A DNA stretch of 64,000 nucleotides from Brugia malayi (Eukaryota; Nematoda; Chromadorea; Rhabditida; Onchocercidae). Made by a program: the position numbers and the translations under genes. The notes beneath the pieces are model-generated. The model saw only the letters and a list, made by a program, of their open reading frames with translations, was not told where the DNA came from and made no database searches. Below are positions 13,301 through 26,380 of this stretch, in pieces. The stretch spans positions 10,730,187 through 10,794,186 of the forward strand of contig NW_025062475.1 in NCBI RefSeq assembly GCF_000002995.4. Direction: 5' to 3'. Position 1 is the first letter of the stretch. Each line of letters opens with the position of its first letter.

Positions 13301-14292
13301 GTTCAACTAATTTATTTTCTTTTTTTTTATTTTATTTTATTTTTTATAAATTATTTATTCTGAGCCATTAACATATAAAACAATGTTAGTCACAAGTCAT
13401 GTGTTCTAACTATTTTAGATTATTAATAAGGTTTGGCAAGCTTAAGATATTCTAACTTGGAAATATTCCAAAATGAGAAATTATTATGCTATATTCAGAA
13501 CTCACAAAAAAAAAAAAAAACAAAATAAAGGAGTAAGCAACCTCTAGTATGCATTTAAATTTATAAAACATCAAACCTTGAACAACTCTTTTTAAGGCAT
13601 CCAAAAACACTAATTTATGACCTCCATAAGCAAGACTAGTATCAATTCTCTGGATCCATTTAAAAAAAGCCTTTGAACTGCAATGAATAAAAATCCACTT
13701 TTTTCCGTTCCATTTGAACCAAAAATAAATAAAGCAACGATACTACCTAAGAAAAATAAAAAAAAATATGTCACTTAATTTCATAAGTAAAGATATTTAA
13801 ATTAAGAATAACCTGGCAAGTCCCTGCAACAATGAATTAGCAAAGCATGTGTTGCCCAAATTAAACATTGCTGGAACGCAGTGCCCACGACTATCTAAAA
13901 ATAAATAAAAACTACTGGATTCCTTCTCGACATATAATTAATTTGAAATCATTCGACTCAACGCAAATTTCATTGAAAGTAAGAAAAAAAGATAAAAATG
14001 AAAAGGGACGATATATTAATTTGTGATGAAACCAACAAAGATCATGAGGATTTGAGATAACGAGGAATCAATTAGCACTGGTCTAAATACGACTGGCTTA
14101 ATAGAACTTACTAGCAAGAGTTCGTAGTGCATTACGAGATGATCGTCTAGAAGTTGTGTACAGATAAGTAATAGCACCAATCAAACTACTCGTTAATAGA
14201 ACGGAAGTGAAAAAATAATGAGATATAGAGTTCCACGAACATTTCACCAGTGGCCATTGCCATTTCCACAGATTTCCAGGGAAATGGCTCAT
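10317..14292 (-). CDS. Ubiquitin-specific protease, USP30-like, membrane-anchored
   Basis: Fourteen exons: 14292-14112, 13894-13813, 13677-13577, 13226-13132, 12941-12840, 12611-12408, 12232-12140, 12011-11952, 11673-11542, 11261-11160, 11104-11036, 10888-10752, 10686-10521, 10400-10317; 535 residues (USP30 is ~517). A hydrophobic segment at ~23-46 is followed by basic residues, as in the mitochondrial outer-membrane anchor of USP30. The Cys box FNLGNTCFANSLLQGL puts the catalytic Cys at 77. The His box has VSVHIGQAQSGHFITYRR (His ~485), then WYKTSDTEV and AYMLFYDR at the end. Cysteine pairs in exons 7 and 9 (SCDRC) look like the USP zinc knuckle. USP30 removes ubiquitin from mitochondrial proteins and opposes mitophagy. 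An acceptor (attttcacag) ends 9 nt before the ATG, suggesting trans-splicing. The intron between exons 10 and 11 is only 55 nt and its donor is weak, so that junction is the least certain. Confidence 0.88.
10461..10485. repeat. (TA)n microsatellite in last USP30-like intron
   Basis: About 12 TA units lie between the last two exons of the USP30-like gene. Confidence 0.9.
11333..11440. repeat. 38-bp minisatellite, ~2.8 copies, in USP30-like intron
   Basis: Units start at 11333, 11371 and 11409. The first two are identical over 38 bp; each has GCAAAAATGACAAAATGATA near its start and ends in AAAATTTGCA. The third copy has one change (GGGCAG for GGACAG) and is truncated. It lies in the intron between exons 9 and 10. 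Confidence 0.9.
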
Positions 14293-15656
14293 TGATTGTG
14301 TCTGTGAAAATATGATAAATCCTTAATGCTAAAGTTAACACCACATCGTTTAATCAAACTGAAATGAAACTTCATTAAGATTCCAATGTATAAATTTTTC
14401 TATATCCATTAAAACTTTCATTTATATTACTAATTCCAATACAGGAAAAATGATGCTAAAAGACATTACAGTACAATCTCTGGTCCCATTCACTTAAATT
14501 ACGTCAAAACTCCATCACATCACACAAAAACAGGAAAAACTAAAACAGTTTTGCAAATAGCATTACGAACCAAAACTCACTAGATTACTAGGCAGAGCTG
14601 TAGTGAAAAGCCTTCATCCCAGCAAACTTTTATTAATTCTCCCGCATCCTATCAGGTTCATTTTATATTTGCTCCACGAAATCCTTCCATAAATATACAA
14701 CTCCAAGAGTTTGAGATACTGTATTTGTTTCAAAAACCAGTAACATTCTTAACTCACTTATTCCAGCTTAAGAGGATAGATCTTTCAGGTTCTAAAAACC
14801 TTTTGTTTTGTTCTGCCCTCTGCTAACAAAATCTGTGAGAATGACTAATTTTCATCCATACAGGTATGCCTTCGTTACTTTTTCGTTTTTTTTTTTTTAC
14901 CAGTTCAAATACACACAAAAGGTCATCACACATCACAGCAGCAGGAACTTGAAAAATTGAAATCCGAATTACTAGTATCACCTCATTTTTATACAGAAAC
15001 ATAACATTTTACCAAATAAAAAATTCAAGTTCTAAATACATTACTGAAGTTACGAAGAAATATTGTACTCCTTTACTATAAGAATTCATGCAAACGTGAT
15101 GATCGGCGACTACGAATAAAATGTGAGATGAAATGAGGGATGCTAACATCCTGTTCTCAAAATAATACTTCGTCGCGTTTCAATTATCATCGGTTCCCAA
15201 ATGTTTATGTGATCAAAAGTATATAATCATTTTACTTTCTCGTTAGTGATAGCATGAAACCAAAACTTTCAAGAATCTATGAATGACGATAAGAGATCTC
15301 GATAAAAAAAAGTAATAGAAAGAAATTGTTTTGCTACTTCCACAATTACATATTTAAAAAAAAAAATCGGACATATTTCTCAGGTCTCAGAGTGCTTTAA
15401 GAAAGAAATATAAAGATTTAAGATAATGTAATTTCTACAAAAAAAATGATGAACGACCAAATTAGGTTACCTCAGAAAGAAATATTAGTATTTTCGTAAT
15501 ATAGAAGAAAAGTACTGTAGAATTGGGACGATTTTTTACAGTTAGAAAGGGACACTGTGCTTAACTATTTGAGGCAGTATGAAAAAAATCAAAAGTTACA
15601 ACACATTTTGGAGTAGTGGTGAATGATAAATTATATACGATCATAATAAAATTTCT
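14293..15656. other. Intergenic, USP30-like upstream / H3.3 downstream
   Basis: No gene is supportable. The H3.3 3' flank (left of 15657) shows no histone stem-loop, in keeping with a polyadenylated replacement histone. A poly-T run lies at about 14887-14898. Confidence 0.55.
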
Positions 15657-16579
<923 letters not shown>

Positions 16580-16651
16580 CGTAGACGGTAATTAGCAAAA
16601 TTCACAAAGAAATCGAAAGATGCAACTGGTAGCTGAAAAATGAATTTCGTA

Positions 16652-16697
16652 CAAACTAAGGATAATACACCATGCCAAACTAAGGATAATATACCAT
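16652..16697. repeat. Tandem 22-bp direct repeat upstream of H3.3
   Basis: CAAACTAAGGATAATAyACC followed by AT occurs twice, at 16652 and 16676 (period 24 bp), with one base difference. It is just outside the putative H3.3 5' exon. Confidence 0.75.
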
Positions 16698-17879
16698 AAC
16701 GAGAAGAAATGTATTACTTTACTCAGAATTTTAAGAAAAGGTTATTTTGGTAGACTATCAAGGAGAATCCTTTAAAATATTACTGCATATTGAAGAAATA
16801 AAATAAAATCCTAAGCACAAGAACACAGTATCTTAAATATTTTCAATCGGTACGCAATATGACTTCAACATATCGATTTTTCATCCATTAAAGTCATACC
16901 ATATTCAATTAAGATTACCTCATCAAATTATTTTATGTATACATGTAACAAAATTTTCTTCGCAAAGACATATATCTGAACAATAAGCAAGACTTTCAAT
17001 TGAATAGATACTGTGTAGATTTACAAAAGTCAAATAAATTCTAATATAATTATCTTTACATCATTTAAACTATCGACAGTCAATTCTTTAGCAATCTCCT
17101 CATGCAACCGGTAGATTTAGGACTCACAGCCTCACCTGTCTTTCTGTAAATTAAAAATGGAATAAAACACACTTTCTATTTTCTACCCGTCACTTCAACA
17201 CTTGTCTTTCCTTAGTATTTCATTCACAGAACTCGCTCTCTTAATTCACTTCCATTTCAAATGATAAAATGGAAATGGTGAAAGTGTAGATAGTTTCCCG
17301 CTCACTCTTTAAAATTAAAAATTAAATAAGAAATATTTTTTTATCTTTTTGCAACCTCAAATTTATAACTGAGAGGACACTCTCACAATATATGCATTAA
17401 ACACATTCTCTCACGTACTTTTCATCCTCGAGAAGGCACTTGCACTACTGTATCATCGTCTAATTCTCTCTATCTACTCACAATACTGCCGCTTTCTCAC
17501 TGATTCTATGACTATCTCCTTTGAAGACCTTCAGGGGATATTTTCTGGGATATAAAGTTATATATATCTTTATACAAAAGTAAGATTTTAGTGAGAGTAA
17601 GGCCTAGTAACACATATACGATAGGCAAATACTTAGACTATAATTATAAATCAAAATTTGAGATAAAATTCATAAAACTTAGGGAAAAGTTAACAATAAT
17701 TCTTGTGAACAAATTATGCATTTCTCAGCGATGCAGTGCAGAAATTATACAATTGTGCATTTTCGACAAATTTTGGTGGAAAAGATATGAAAATTGCTTG
17801 CGGGATTCGGGAAAAACTAGCAACAGTAACAGGAAACAGCATAACCGGACGGAAGAACCACAAAAACCGAAAACAGCCA

Positions 17880-18500
17880 CGGATACGGCGAGCCATAGTT
17901 CGCGATGAAGAAGAAGAACGAACCTTGGCTGACACTCAGGACGGAAAATTGGTTGATACTCAGTGATGTATTGATCGCCTAGTCGTCGAACTAGTGAGGG
18001 GACGACCGGAACAAAGGAGAGGGTGACACGGATGGGACACTGGGAGTAGTACCACAATTCATTACATCTCGCTGCTATACAGAAAAGATAGTCAACCTAG
18101 TGCTTCCTCTTCTGACACCGTGGTACCGCGGGGGTCGAAACAGAACTGTCCACTGACAATAACTCCACCTTCCGCAATAACTACAACCTTGCTTACTCTT
18201 CAACGTCACGCGCTACGGTGTAATCAAGAGACAAACCCGCCCAACACGTACTTCTCTCTCCGCCCTCAACTAAGCCATCCATCTCCATCTCTCTTTCTCC
18301 TATCAAACGGACCACGTGCAGTGCCTTCAACAAACAATGCATTCTCACTGCACTTCTCCTTCACAAACTGCCCTACTCACTGCTGTGAAGTGCGTTGCGC
18401 GTTGTGCACGTGATGACAACGTATCACTACAAATGTTCCTTGACGTCATTGTCTAACAACAGCCAACTGGTAGTGTTGCTATGTGACATACAGTCAAGGA
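17880..18500. promoter_or_regulatory. GC/CpG-rich candidate promoter block with CRE and E-boxes
   Basis: This is the least AT-rich non-coding stretch of the window. It contains a perfect palindromic CRE, TGACGTCA, at 18441-18448, two CACGTG E-boxes (near 18314 and 18408) and many CpGs. It lies 1.3-1.9 kb upstream of the H3.3 ATG. Promoter or 5' non-coding exon identity is inferred from composition and position; no transcription start is visible. Confidence 0.4.
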
Positions 18501-19834
18501 ATAACGTAACCATATAAGTACACGACGTTTGCACTCGTGATAGCACGTTAACCAGAAACGTGTAAACTACACGTAATACTAGTAATATTTAGCTAATTAT
18601 TATAGAAATGAAAGATTACAAGGTGGATTTATACTAGGAGATCTATATTTTAACTAAAAGTAGGAAAATCGGAAACGTATCCTGAAATAGCAATTACGGT
18701 AATCCATAATTAGCAGATAATCCTTCTCCCCTTTCTCTTGTTCTCTCTTTCTGTTTCTCCCCCGCCCCCCTCTCTCTCTCCATTCAAAGGGAACTTAACC
18801 TGAAAAATCTACCCTCTACTTTACTTATAACACATGCAAGAAGCAATAACACCTCTAATCAATCTAAATAACATTAATGCTATCGCTTAATCTTTGACCA
18901 TTAGATGACCAATTGTTTTCCATCTCTCGCCATCAGTATTTACAGCGATATTTCTCAACAACACTCTAACATCCTGCCACTCCTCAAAATCATTCATCTT
19001 TTACACTTATTCTCTCTCTCTATCGTACAATATTTTTCTGAATGTTTCGCATTCCCCCTGCAATAACATACATTTTTAATATACGTAAACAAAATGACAA
19101 ACTCATTGTGACAAATTGTTTGGAATCAGAATTTTTTTTCATAAAAATATGTAAATGAATATAAAGATGAAATGTATAAAGAATTAGATGGATTTAATAG
19201 CTAATAAGATGTCCACAACTTTTTTTCTTTTGAACATAATAAACAACGTGAATACATTATACTTTCAATTGAGTCATACTATGGAAAACATAGAAACAAA
19301 AAATAAAAAGAAAACATGCAAGAAAAAAATAATTTAGGAAGAAATACCGGAACTGCCAAATTTATTCACTGAAATATTTTATCTATAAATTATGGAAATG
19401 AAAGTAAGTCGTAAAAAGTGAGTATAATCATTCTCTATCGTATATAATTAGGAATGTGCAAAAAAAAAAAAAAAAAAAAAAATCTGTTGAAGTTTGCTGT
19501 ACGAATATCTCTGCATAATCAGGAATTCCTGAAATGTTAATGACATAAAGTTGCACTTTTTTGTTTGGTTCTGCAACAGATGATTTGGATACGATAGGTT
19601 AGAGACTGTAAAACGATATGGTAAACACTTGTTGAGTTGGTTCGTCATTTTTGTTTTGTGAAATGTTCGGAGGGAATAATATGTGTAATTCGTTTTTATG
19701 GAAATTAATTTTAGGATTGCAATGTTAATATATTGTTTTTTCCTGAATAGTTAATCTGCGACATCGAGAAATTGATGAGGCTATAAGGAATTGAGTTCCA
19801 TCATTTGGAATTAGTTTAATTTCGATCCAAAGTT

Positions 19835-20876
19835 ATGGTTCGTTTACTTCTTCCAGTTAACTTTTATAAAGTATTTTCTTGCAGTTCACAACTAACCTAT
19901 TCCATTTCATTTGCTTTTTTTTTTTTCAGCTGGTCCTTGTTATTGGTGATTTTCACATACCACATCGAAGTCATAACATACCAGCAAGATTTCGTAAATT
20001 ACTGGTACCAAACAAAATGCAACATGTTTTGTGTACCGGTAATTTATGCACACGTGAAACATTTGATTACCTAAAATCTTTGGCGTCTGATGTGCATGTA
20101 GTAAGTTTCGACTATTTTAACGTTTTTTGAAATCTGTTTACTTCGTTACTGATATTAAAAAAAAAAAAAACTGCGGACAAAATCCAGAACGAAATAATTT
20201 GGTAATTGGATGATCACAAGTAAATTGATGCTACACTGATTGTTAATCAATTACAATACGTGAGTGAAATTGGCATGGTTCCTCATTTGAGGAATGTTAT
20301 TTCAGGCTCGTGGTGATTTCGACGATGTTTTAACGAATTACCCAGATACTAAAGTTATTACAGTTGGACAGTTCCGAATTGGCTTATGTCACGGTCATCA
20401 AATTGTGCCCTGGGGCGACAAGAAGGTAACGGATTTCTTTCTTTGGGGACGTCAAAGGTTCAGATCATATTTAGATGCAAATATTATTTTTAGAGGTTAG
20501 AAATGTTAGCACGACAAATGGATGTAGATGTTCTGATAACTGGCCATACGCATGAATGTCAAACTTTCCAACATGAGGGACGATTTTATGTGAATCCTGG
20601 CTCTGCAACTGGAGCTTTCTCACCCATACAAAGGTAGTACTGAATAATTTGTTGTGTCCGTAATATTTCAATAAATTTTAATATGCTTAAATATACATTG
20701 GTTAGTCTTTAGCTTAATCATTTAGATTTTAATAAAATTTATTTTTTAGTGATGTCATACCGTCATTTGCATTACTGGACGTCCAAATGGGAACGCTGAT
20801 TACATATCTTTATCGATTAGTTGACGACCAAGTAAAAGTGGAACGTGTTCATTTTTCGAAGTCTACAACTGATTGA
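19835..20876 (+). CDS. Retromer subunit VPS29
   Basis: Five exons: 19835-19837 (ATG only), 19930-20100, 20306-20425, 20494-20633, 20750-20876; 186 residues, standard for VPS29. VPS29 has a metallophosphoesterase fold and holds VPS35 in the retromer that returns cargo from endosomes to the Golgi or surface. The metal-site residues are all present: GDFH (Asp8, His10), Asn39 in CTGNLC, RGDFD (Asp62), GHGH near 88 and TGHTH near 117. [11 protein letters not shown] is the usual C-terminus. The start rests on an intron beginning directly after ATG; exon 2 is in phase 0 and begins [12 protein letters not shown], the known second residue onward. The residue before RGDFD is Ala, where Val is usual. 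Confidence 0.94.
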
Positions 20877-21288
20877 ATAACTTATTTATGTGTGCATCGT
20901 ACAATCATCGTTTTGTATTTACGCTGCTTGATATTGAAAACATCATAAAATTATACTGATTAAACAAATTTTCTGTACCAATTTTCAATATCGTTTTTTT
21001 TTTTTTTTTATTTTTTAACATGTCTTTCTTTCGAATTACGGTTTTTATTTGAATCAGATATTGAATTGAATCGAATAGGAGGAAAAAGAACTGAGTAAAA
21101 CGAAGCGCTATATCTTTTTTTGGTTTTTGTTGGTGGAGATTTTGAAAATGAGGAATAAACTTTTGAATCGTTGTAAATAATAAAAAATTATATATATGTC
21201 TTTCCGTTCCTGTCTGACTTTCCACTTATCTTTGGCTAGAATTAGGACATCGAATAACTCAATCCTTCTAACCATACAAAAAGCAATT
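20877..21288. other. Convergent 3' ends of VPS29 and astacin
   Basis: Only 412 bp separate the two stop codons. A T-rich run at about 20995-21010 is present. No further gene is seen. Confidence 0.6.
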
Positions 21289-23125
21289 CTAACATTTATA
21301 AGCTCGATTAATTCTATTAATATCACTTGATGAGAAGTCAGAACTTTTACCCATCAGTGGGGTGATTGCTTGGATTCTCGCTTCTACTGTGTTTTTTCCA
21401 TTACGACTACCTTCCGTTGATTCGTAGTGCATGATAGAGAAATAATCATAGCGTTCACCATAATACGATAGTTTTACTGAAGTCAGTTTTTCGAAATCGG
21501 TGTTAGCGCCTGCAAAAATGAAAAGAGACAATTTCACTTAATTTTTTTGTTTTCGAGTGATTCCGTATGTATTTTGAAATCACACTTCTTTAATTGCAAG
21601 CTCGTAGATAGATCTAATTTTAACACCTATATATCCTATGTAACTGTTTCAAGACAAATTTATGCATTCCTTATTGTGGGCAAAATATTGTGATGAGTTC
21701 AGTTGAAATATAGATCTGTTCGCTGTAAAACAAGGAATGTCTTCTATGATGATAACGATTTTACATTCTAGTAGATTTATATTGGTTAATAAATTAAAAA
21801 ATTAAAAAAAAGAAAAGAAAAGTGAAAAATTTGAAAAGACCAGAAGTCAGTTTCGATCGGAAGGTCATCACCAACCATTATATTGCTATTGTTTATGAGA
21901 AAAACTTGCCAGGTATAATATTTTGCCACAAAATATTAACGAAATGATCGCGATCATTACGTTGATGCTCATGAATGAAACCTATTACATGCATTAATTC
22001 ATGAATTACAGTTGCATAATTTAAGCATTCATCGGCAAGCGATACTTGTTGTGGACCTCCTCCAACATGTGCAAAATCAGCAAAACATCTATAGTTTAAG
22101 AATATTAGATAAATTAACAAATGAGTAAAATTTCTTGCAGTTAACGGATTAAGTAAAAAAAAAAAAAAAAAAGAAAAATATCTATCAATAACTATCTGAT
22201 TATAATTTCATTACTTGAATGTATACCAAATTTAAACAAAATACTAATTAATTTATTGATTGGTGATCAAAGAAATGAAGAAATCATTTCTAGCAATAAA
22301 TACTGAAAAGAAGTATAAATTTTATACCCATCAGTTTTTGAGATAATAATATAATCTCTATCATATAGTTGTCGAGGAGTAAAACGAATGCATGTTCGTG
22401 CAGTATAAGCAGCTATTGCACGAGCAATTATAGCACGTTGATAAAGAGCTGTTAAAAAAATTATTTAATTTATTACATTTATTTCCTTCTCTTTTCTTTA
22501 CTGTTAGTGATTTGTTAATTTTGGATTTCATAGGTATTTTTTTTAAAAAAAAAGATTAAACTTTTCCTACTATCAAGATTAGAAATTCTAATCCTTCTAA
22601 ATAATAAAAAGATTTCAACATTTCAAAATAACCATATTTAGAAAGAAGTTGCAAAAATTTAGTCATATGATTATATTATATCAATTGACAATGATAAAAT
22701 CTAATAAGCCTACTATAAGTGGAAGAAATAACATATGGAATACGTCCGTTTGGCCATTTATCATTTTCAAAAATCACAGCAGAACCGCGCTTTTGTCTCT
22801 AAATAATATGATATTCATTTAGCATTTATAATTATCATAACTATTTACTAATTTGTTATCTTTACTTATCTTATTTGTTAATATCTTTGACATATACAAT
22901 CTACAAGTAATATATGATAGTCTCAAAAATTCACTTTAATAAATTTAAACTTTTGCAAACCTTCAGCGAGAAACGTTGATCGTTAACCGAAATTCGAAGT
23001 GGCTCATTAATATTAACAAAATTTGCGTTAAAAAAATCTACCGAATTCAAAAACTGATGTTTATTTGCAAATATCATTGAAATGAGTGATAATAATGGAA
23101 TGGAAAACCTGGATAGGGAGAACAT
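21289..23125 (-). CDS. Secreted astacin zinc metalloprotease (short NAS type)
   Basis: Five exons: 23125-22961, 22798-22714, 22448-22328, 22088-21910, 21509-21289; 256 residues. A signal peptide (~1-20) is followed by a short pro-region and RQKR at 56-59, a furin-type site. The catalytic domain has [13 protein letters not shown] (zinc His153, 157, 163; Glu154) and the Met-turn SIMHYES (Met210, Tyr212). Cysteines 103, 125, 145 and 256 keep the astacin spacing for its two disulfides. The protein ends right after the last Cys, with no EGF, CUB or ShK domain, as in the shortest nematode NAS enzymes. The intron before exon 5 starts with GC (CCTG|gcaagt), the only choice that keeps frame. A good acceptor (attcacag) lies ~17 nt upstream of the ATG. 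The pro-region lacks an obvious FxGD cysteine-switch-like motif. Substrate unknown. Confidence 0.93.
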
Positions 23126-24300
23126 TTTAGATTTTAGAATTACTGTGAATAGCAGAAATTCATGATAATAATTATGATAATAACAATAGTAATAATATTA
23201 ATAATAATGACTGTAGTGATGGATATTATTACAGAGACATAACAAGAAACTAAAGATAATATTTACATGTATAGCAATTTCATGTGCTTGTTATAAGCTA
23301 TTCAAGCTTTATTTACTGGTCTAATCCAATCTAGATAATAAATAAATAGACTTTTATCTTTCTCTGATCTTTTCCATTTCTTTCAAATAACCTGTTTTTC
23401 TCCCTCTCTTACTCTTCGATATATTTATGAAAACACTAAATAATAGAGCATAACCGGAAACTCAATGATTAGCAAATAATGTTTACTTATGTAAACAATT
23501 GTACAATACAAGTAGGAATATAAAGTCTTTTTTCCATTCATTGAAATTTGTGACAAATAATCAGTTCTATGTATTTTTAGATGATCTAGAAAGAGACGCA
23601 TATGTCCAGATTATGATAAAAACACTAATAATACATTTGTACAAAACTTTTAGCTGAAAAAAAAAAAAAACATGTCTCCTGCATACGCAAACTTTTTCAA
23701 CTTCTATTTCAATCAATCAAAAAAATTATTCTTAGCATTCTTCCTTCTTTCTTCTATTATTAATAGAAGCGGACATAAAGATAAGACAACTTGTTCATGA
23801 ATTCTGCATGAGTTCTTGTTTCAAATGTTATACAAATAGAAGAACTTGAATTCCATATTTATTTAATATTACAAAAGAAATTTTCGAAATAAATATGGAG
23901 AAAGTGGTAACAAAGTTATGGCAATGAGTATGGTTATACAACAAATAAGTTAACAAAACGATTATTAAAAAATATGTATAAACAAGCTAGAAAGGCATAT
24001 ATACTTCATCATAATATTTGTAATCCAGATGTATTTCGAAATAAATAAGGAAAAAATAAGAACAAATTATGACAGTGAGTGAAAAGTGTAGCATATCACA
24101 AAGTATTCTGTAATAAATAAAATAAAAGACAAACCCCTTGTTTTCTTTTCCTTACACCTTTCTAAATTTCCCTTTTCACTACACTTTTTTATTTTCTTGT
24201 TCAAGAATTTTGGTACTAACTATCTTTTGTGTAGTCAAAAAAAGGTTTAATTAGCAATTTAGAAAGAACAATAGTTGCTACGTGCAGTATATCCCAACAT
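23126..24300. other. Intergenic between astacin and transthyretin-like gene
   Basis: No gene is visible in these 1.2 kb. It has an ATA/AAT-rich patch at about 23165-23215 and a 14-A run near 23658. Confidence 0.55.
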
Positions 24301-25167
24301 CTACAAATCCGAATCATCCAGAAAAATTTTACCAATATTTAAGATTTTTGGCATAAATACTTTAGTTAACGCAAATTGCGTTTTTCTTGTTGAACCAATA
24401 TTTCCTATTGTTGACCTTAAAACACTGGGGCATTTATGTTCAATAATAATATATGGATCTGGTTCATTGAATGGACCAAAATCAGCCCCACATCCAGAAA
24501 TCATAAATGAACCATCAGCATGAGACCAAGTTCGACCCATCTGATCGTGGCTTTCCCATGGCAGTGCTGTAAAAGCACATAGCTATAATATTATTTGTAG
24601 TAAAATTAATTATTAGTGTAATTTCAACAATAATTCAAATTTTCGAGACTTCATAAAATTACGTAGTGATTTAAGAATGCTAAGTGAGAAATATTGCAAA
24701 ACAAGGGCAGGAAAAGCAAACTAATTGTTAAAATAATTACTAGCTATTCAGACTTCAAAAAAATTAAAGACATTAACTATTCCCTGATGATCGTCGCTAA
24801 TGTTCTGTGGACTTCAATTTCTGAATGCTTTATACTACAGTTAATAATACGACATCAAACTTATCAAATTGCACCTGATCACTGATTGTAATTTCCCTAC
24901 AAAAATTTCTTAATAATTGATCTGCAACCTATTTCTTCTGTTTTTAATACAGTATTTATAATAATTAAATATCTTAATATATAAAATAAATACATTGCAA
25001 TCGAAAAACTTACAATCTTCGTCCTTCAAATCAATTTGCACATTTCCTGCTAGCATAGATTTTTGAGGACAAACAAGAGTACCAATAATTTGCATGCATT
25101 CCGATTTGCCATAGATTCTTAGTGATAAAAGAATAAGCAGAAATGCCACCACTATTTGATGATCCAT
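24301..25167 (-). CDS. Transthyretin-like (TTL) family secreted protein
   Basis: Two exons, 25167-25014 and 24566-24301, join in phase 1 to give 139 residues, usual for the nematode TTL family. A signal peptide covers about 1-20 (VVAFLLILLSL). The mature part begins with a beta-strand pattern IIGTLVCPQKSMLAGNVQIDL, i.e. the family's G-x-L-x-C opening, then a loop rich in D/E, HADGSFMISG (the family's D-G-x-F-x-I-x-G word) and PYIIIEHKC. TTL proteins are abundant nematode secreted proteins; one C. elegans member bridges apoptotic cells to phagocytes, but most have no known role. An in-frame extension upstream of the chosen ATG is open but would bury the signal peptide. Confidence 0.85.
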
Positions 25168-26380
25168 TACTTCATTTGGAGCAACTTCAACAAATATTTT
25201 ACTTTCTAGCAAATGAGGAAATATCCACTCCGGAAAATTTAAGATATCGATTATCTCAATGTGCTTAAGCGAAAAAAAAAAAAATTATGACTGATGAAAG
25301 TTATAACATTACATTTACTATTTGTCTTTTGTCTACCTTACATACAAAACTAACAGTTATCATGCCATCGGTAGCAGATAACTTAAATAAACTAAGATAA
25401 AGAAAGGATAAACTTCAGAATCATACTTTAAAAATATGTAAATAATGATAATGTGAACTCAGGCATTGAACTGAATTCCAGAAAACCACCTGATACATTC
25501 TCAAAATAAGCAGCACTAAATAATATACCCAATACCTCCTGTTCAAAGCGATGATTCGCACTGACCAGAATTTTCTAAGAATGAAACTAACTGAGACTAT
25601 TATGTAAAGTCTTCTCCCCAGATGTGCACACATGTAAAAAAAACAAAAAAAAAATTGTAATCAAACTACCAATGACAAAGACAAATTTTATTTTTTTAAT
25701 GCGTATTTGTATAGTACTAAATTTACTAACAAATCTTAATTGTAAAATCGCAACAAAAACTATGCAAGCTTAACTAAATTCACACGATTGACGGTAGCAT
25801 TATTCAGTTATCAGCGCAACAATTTTCTGCAGATAGCAGCTGCGCGTCAAGCATTCAACGCTGCCGTAAAAATGTGATCTTTTATTTAAACATCAAGTTT
25901 ACGGTCCAAATAAATGTTCTGTACTAGAGACATCAAATTAGCCCAAAGCAAAAAAAGAAGAAATTTGCATTCTGAAAGACATCAATGATAATATCCTTCG
26001 CCTGAAGAATATTGAACGAAAACCACACGGCAGTCGTCTTAAGTCTTCTATCACATGAAACCTCGTTTTGGCAAAAAAAGTAAAACCAAGCCAATATAAA
26101 TGTATTACAAACATCTGTCAATCATTATTAACTTAATCAATTATTCATTAAATATTATCCAAAATGCTCAAGATTTTGATACCAACTACAAAATATTAAA
26201 GTACACAAACATAAATGGAGTTATAACGTTGATACGACACACAATATCATAGGATACGAAATTTCAAATTCATTGTAAAAAAAGTTTTCGTTTTGATTGA
26301 TTATCATATTACAGTGCTAAAACACAATTATTATCACGTTTTCTTTTAAATTTGTATAAAATCCGTTTTTCATTATTTTT
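25168..26380. other. Intergenic between TTL gene and UBE2F
   Basis: No supportable gene. A 70-codon frame at 25421-25633 (-) has no splice partner or recognisable motif. Confidence 0.55.

Larger units (their letters stand above)
16640..19834. other. Divergent H3.3 / VPS29 upstream region
   Basis: These 3.2 kb separate two divergent genes. Overlapping frames of 61-110 codons at 17590-18410 exist on both strands, but only because the stretch is less AT-rich; none shows family motifs. The middle is a relative GC- and CpG-rich block (about 17800-18500) with CRE and E-box matches. A C-rich pyrimidine tract lies at 18757-18782, and a 22-A run on the + strand at about 19460-19481. Confidence 0.55.

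Noticed and set aside
17591..18413. Overlapping frames of 61-110 codons on both strands.
   Set aside because: They overlap each other in several frames, have no family motif, and are explained by the locally higher GC content.
25421..25633. A 70-codon frame on the minus strand with a hydrophobic middle.
   Set aside because: No supporting start context, splice partner or family similarity.
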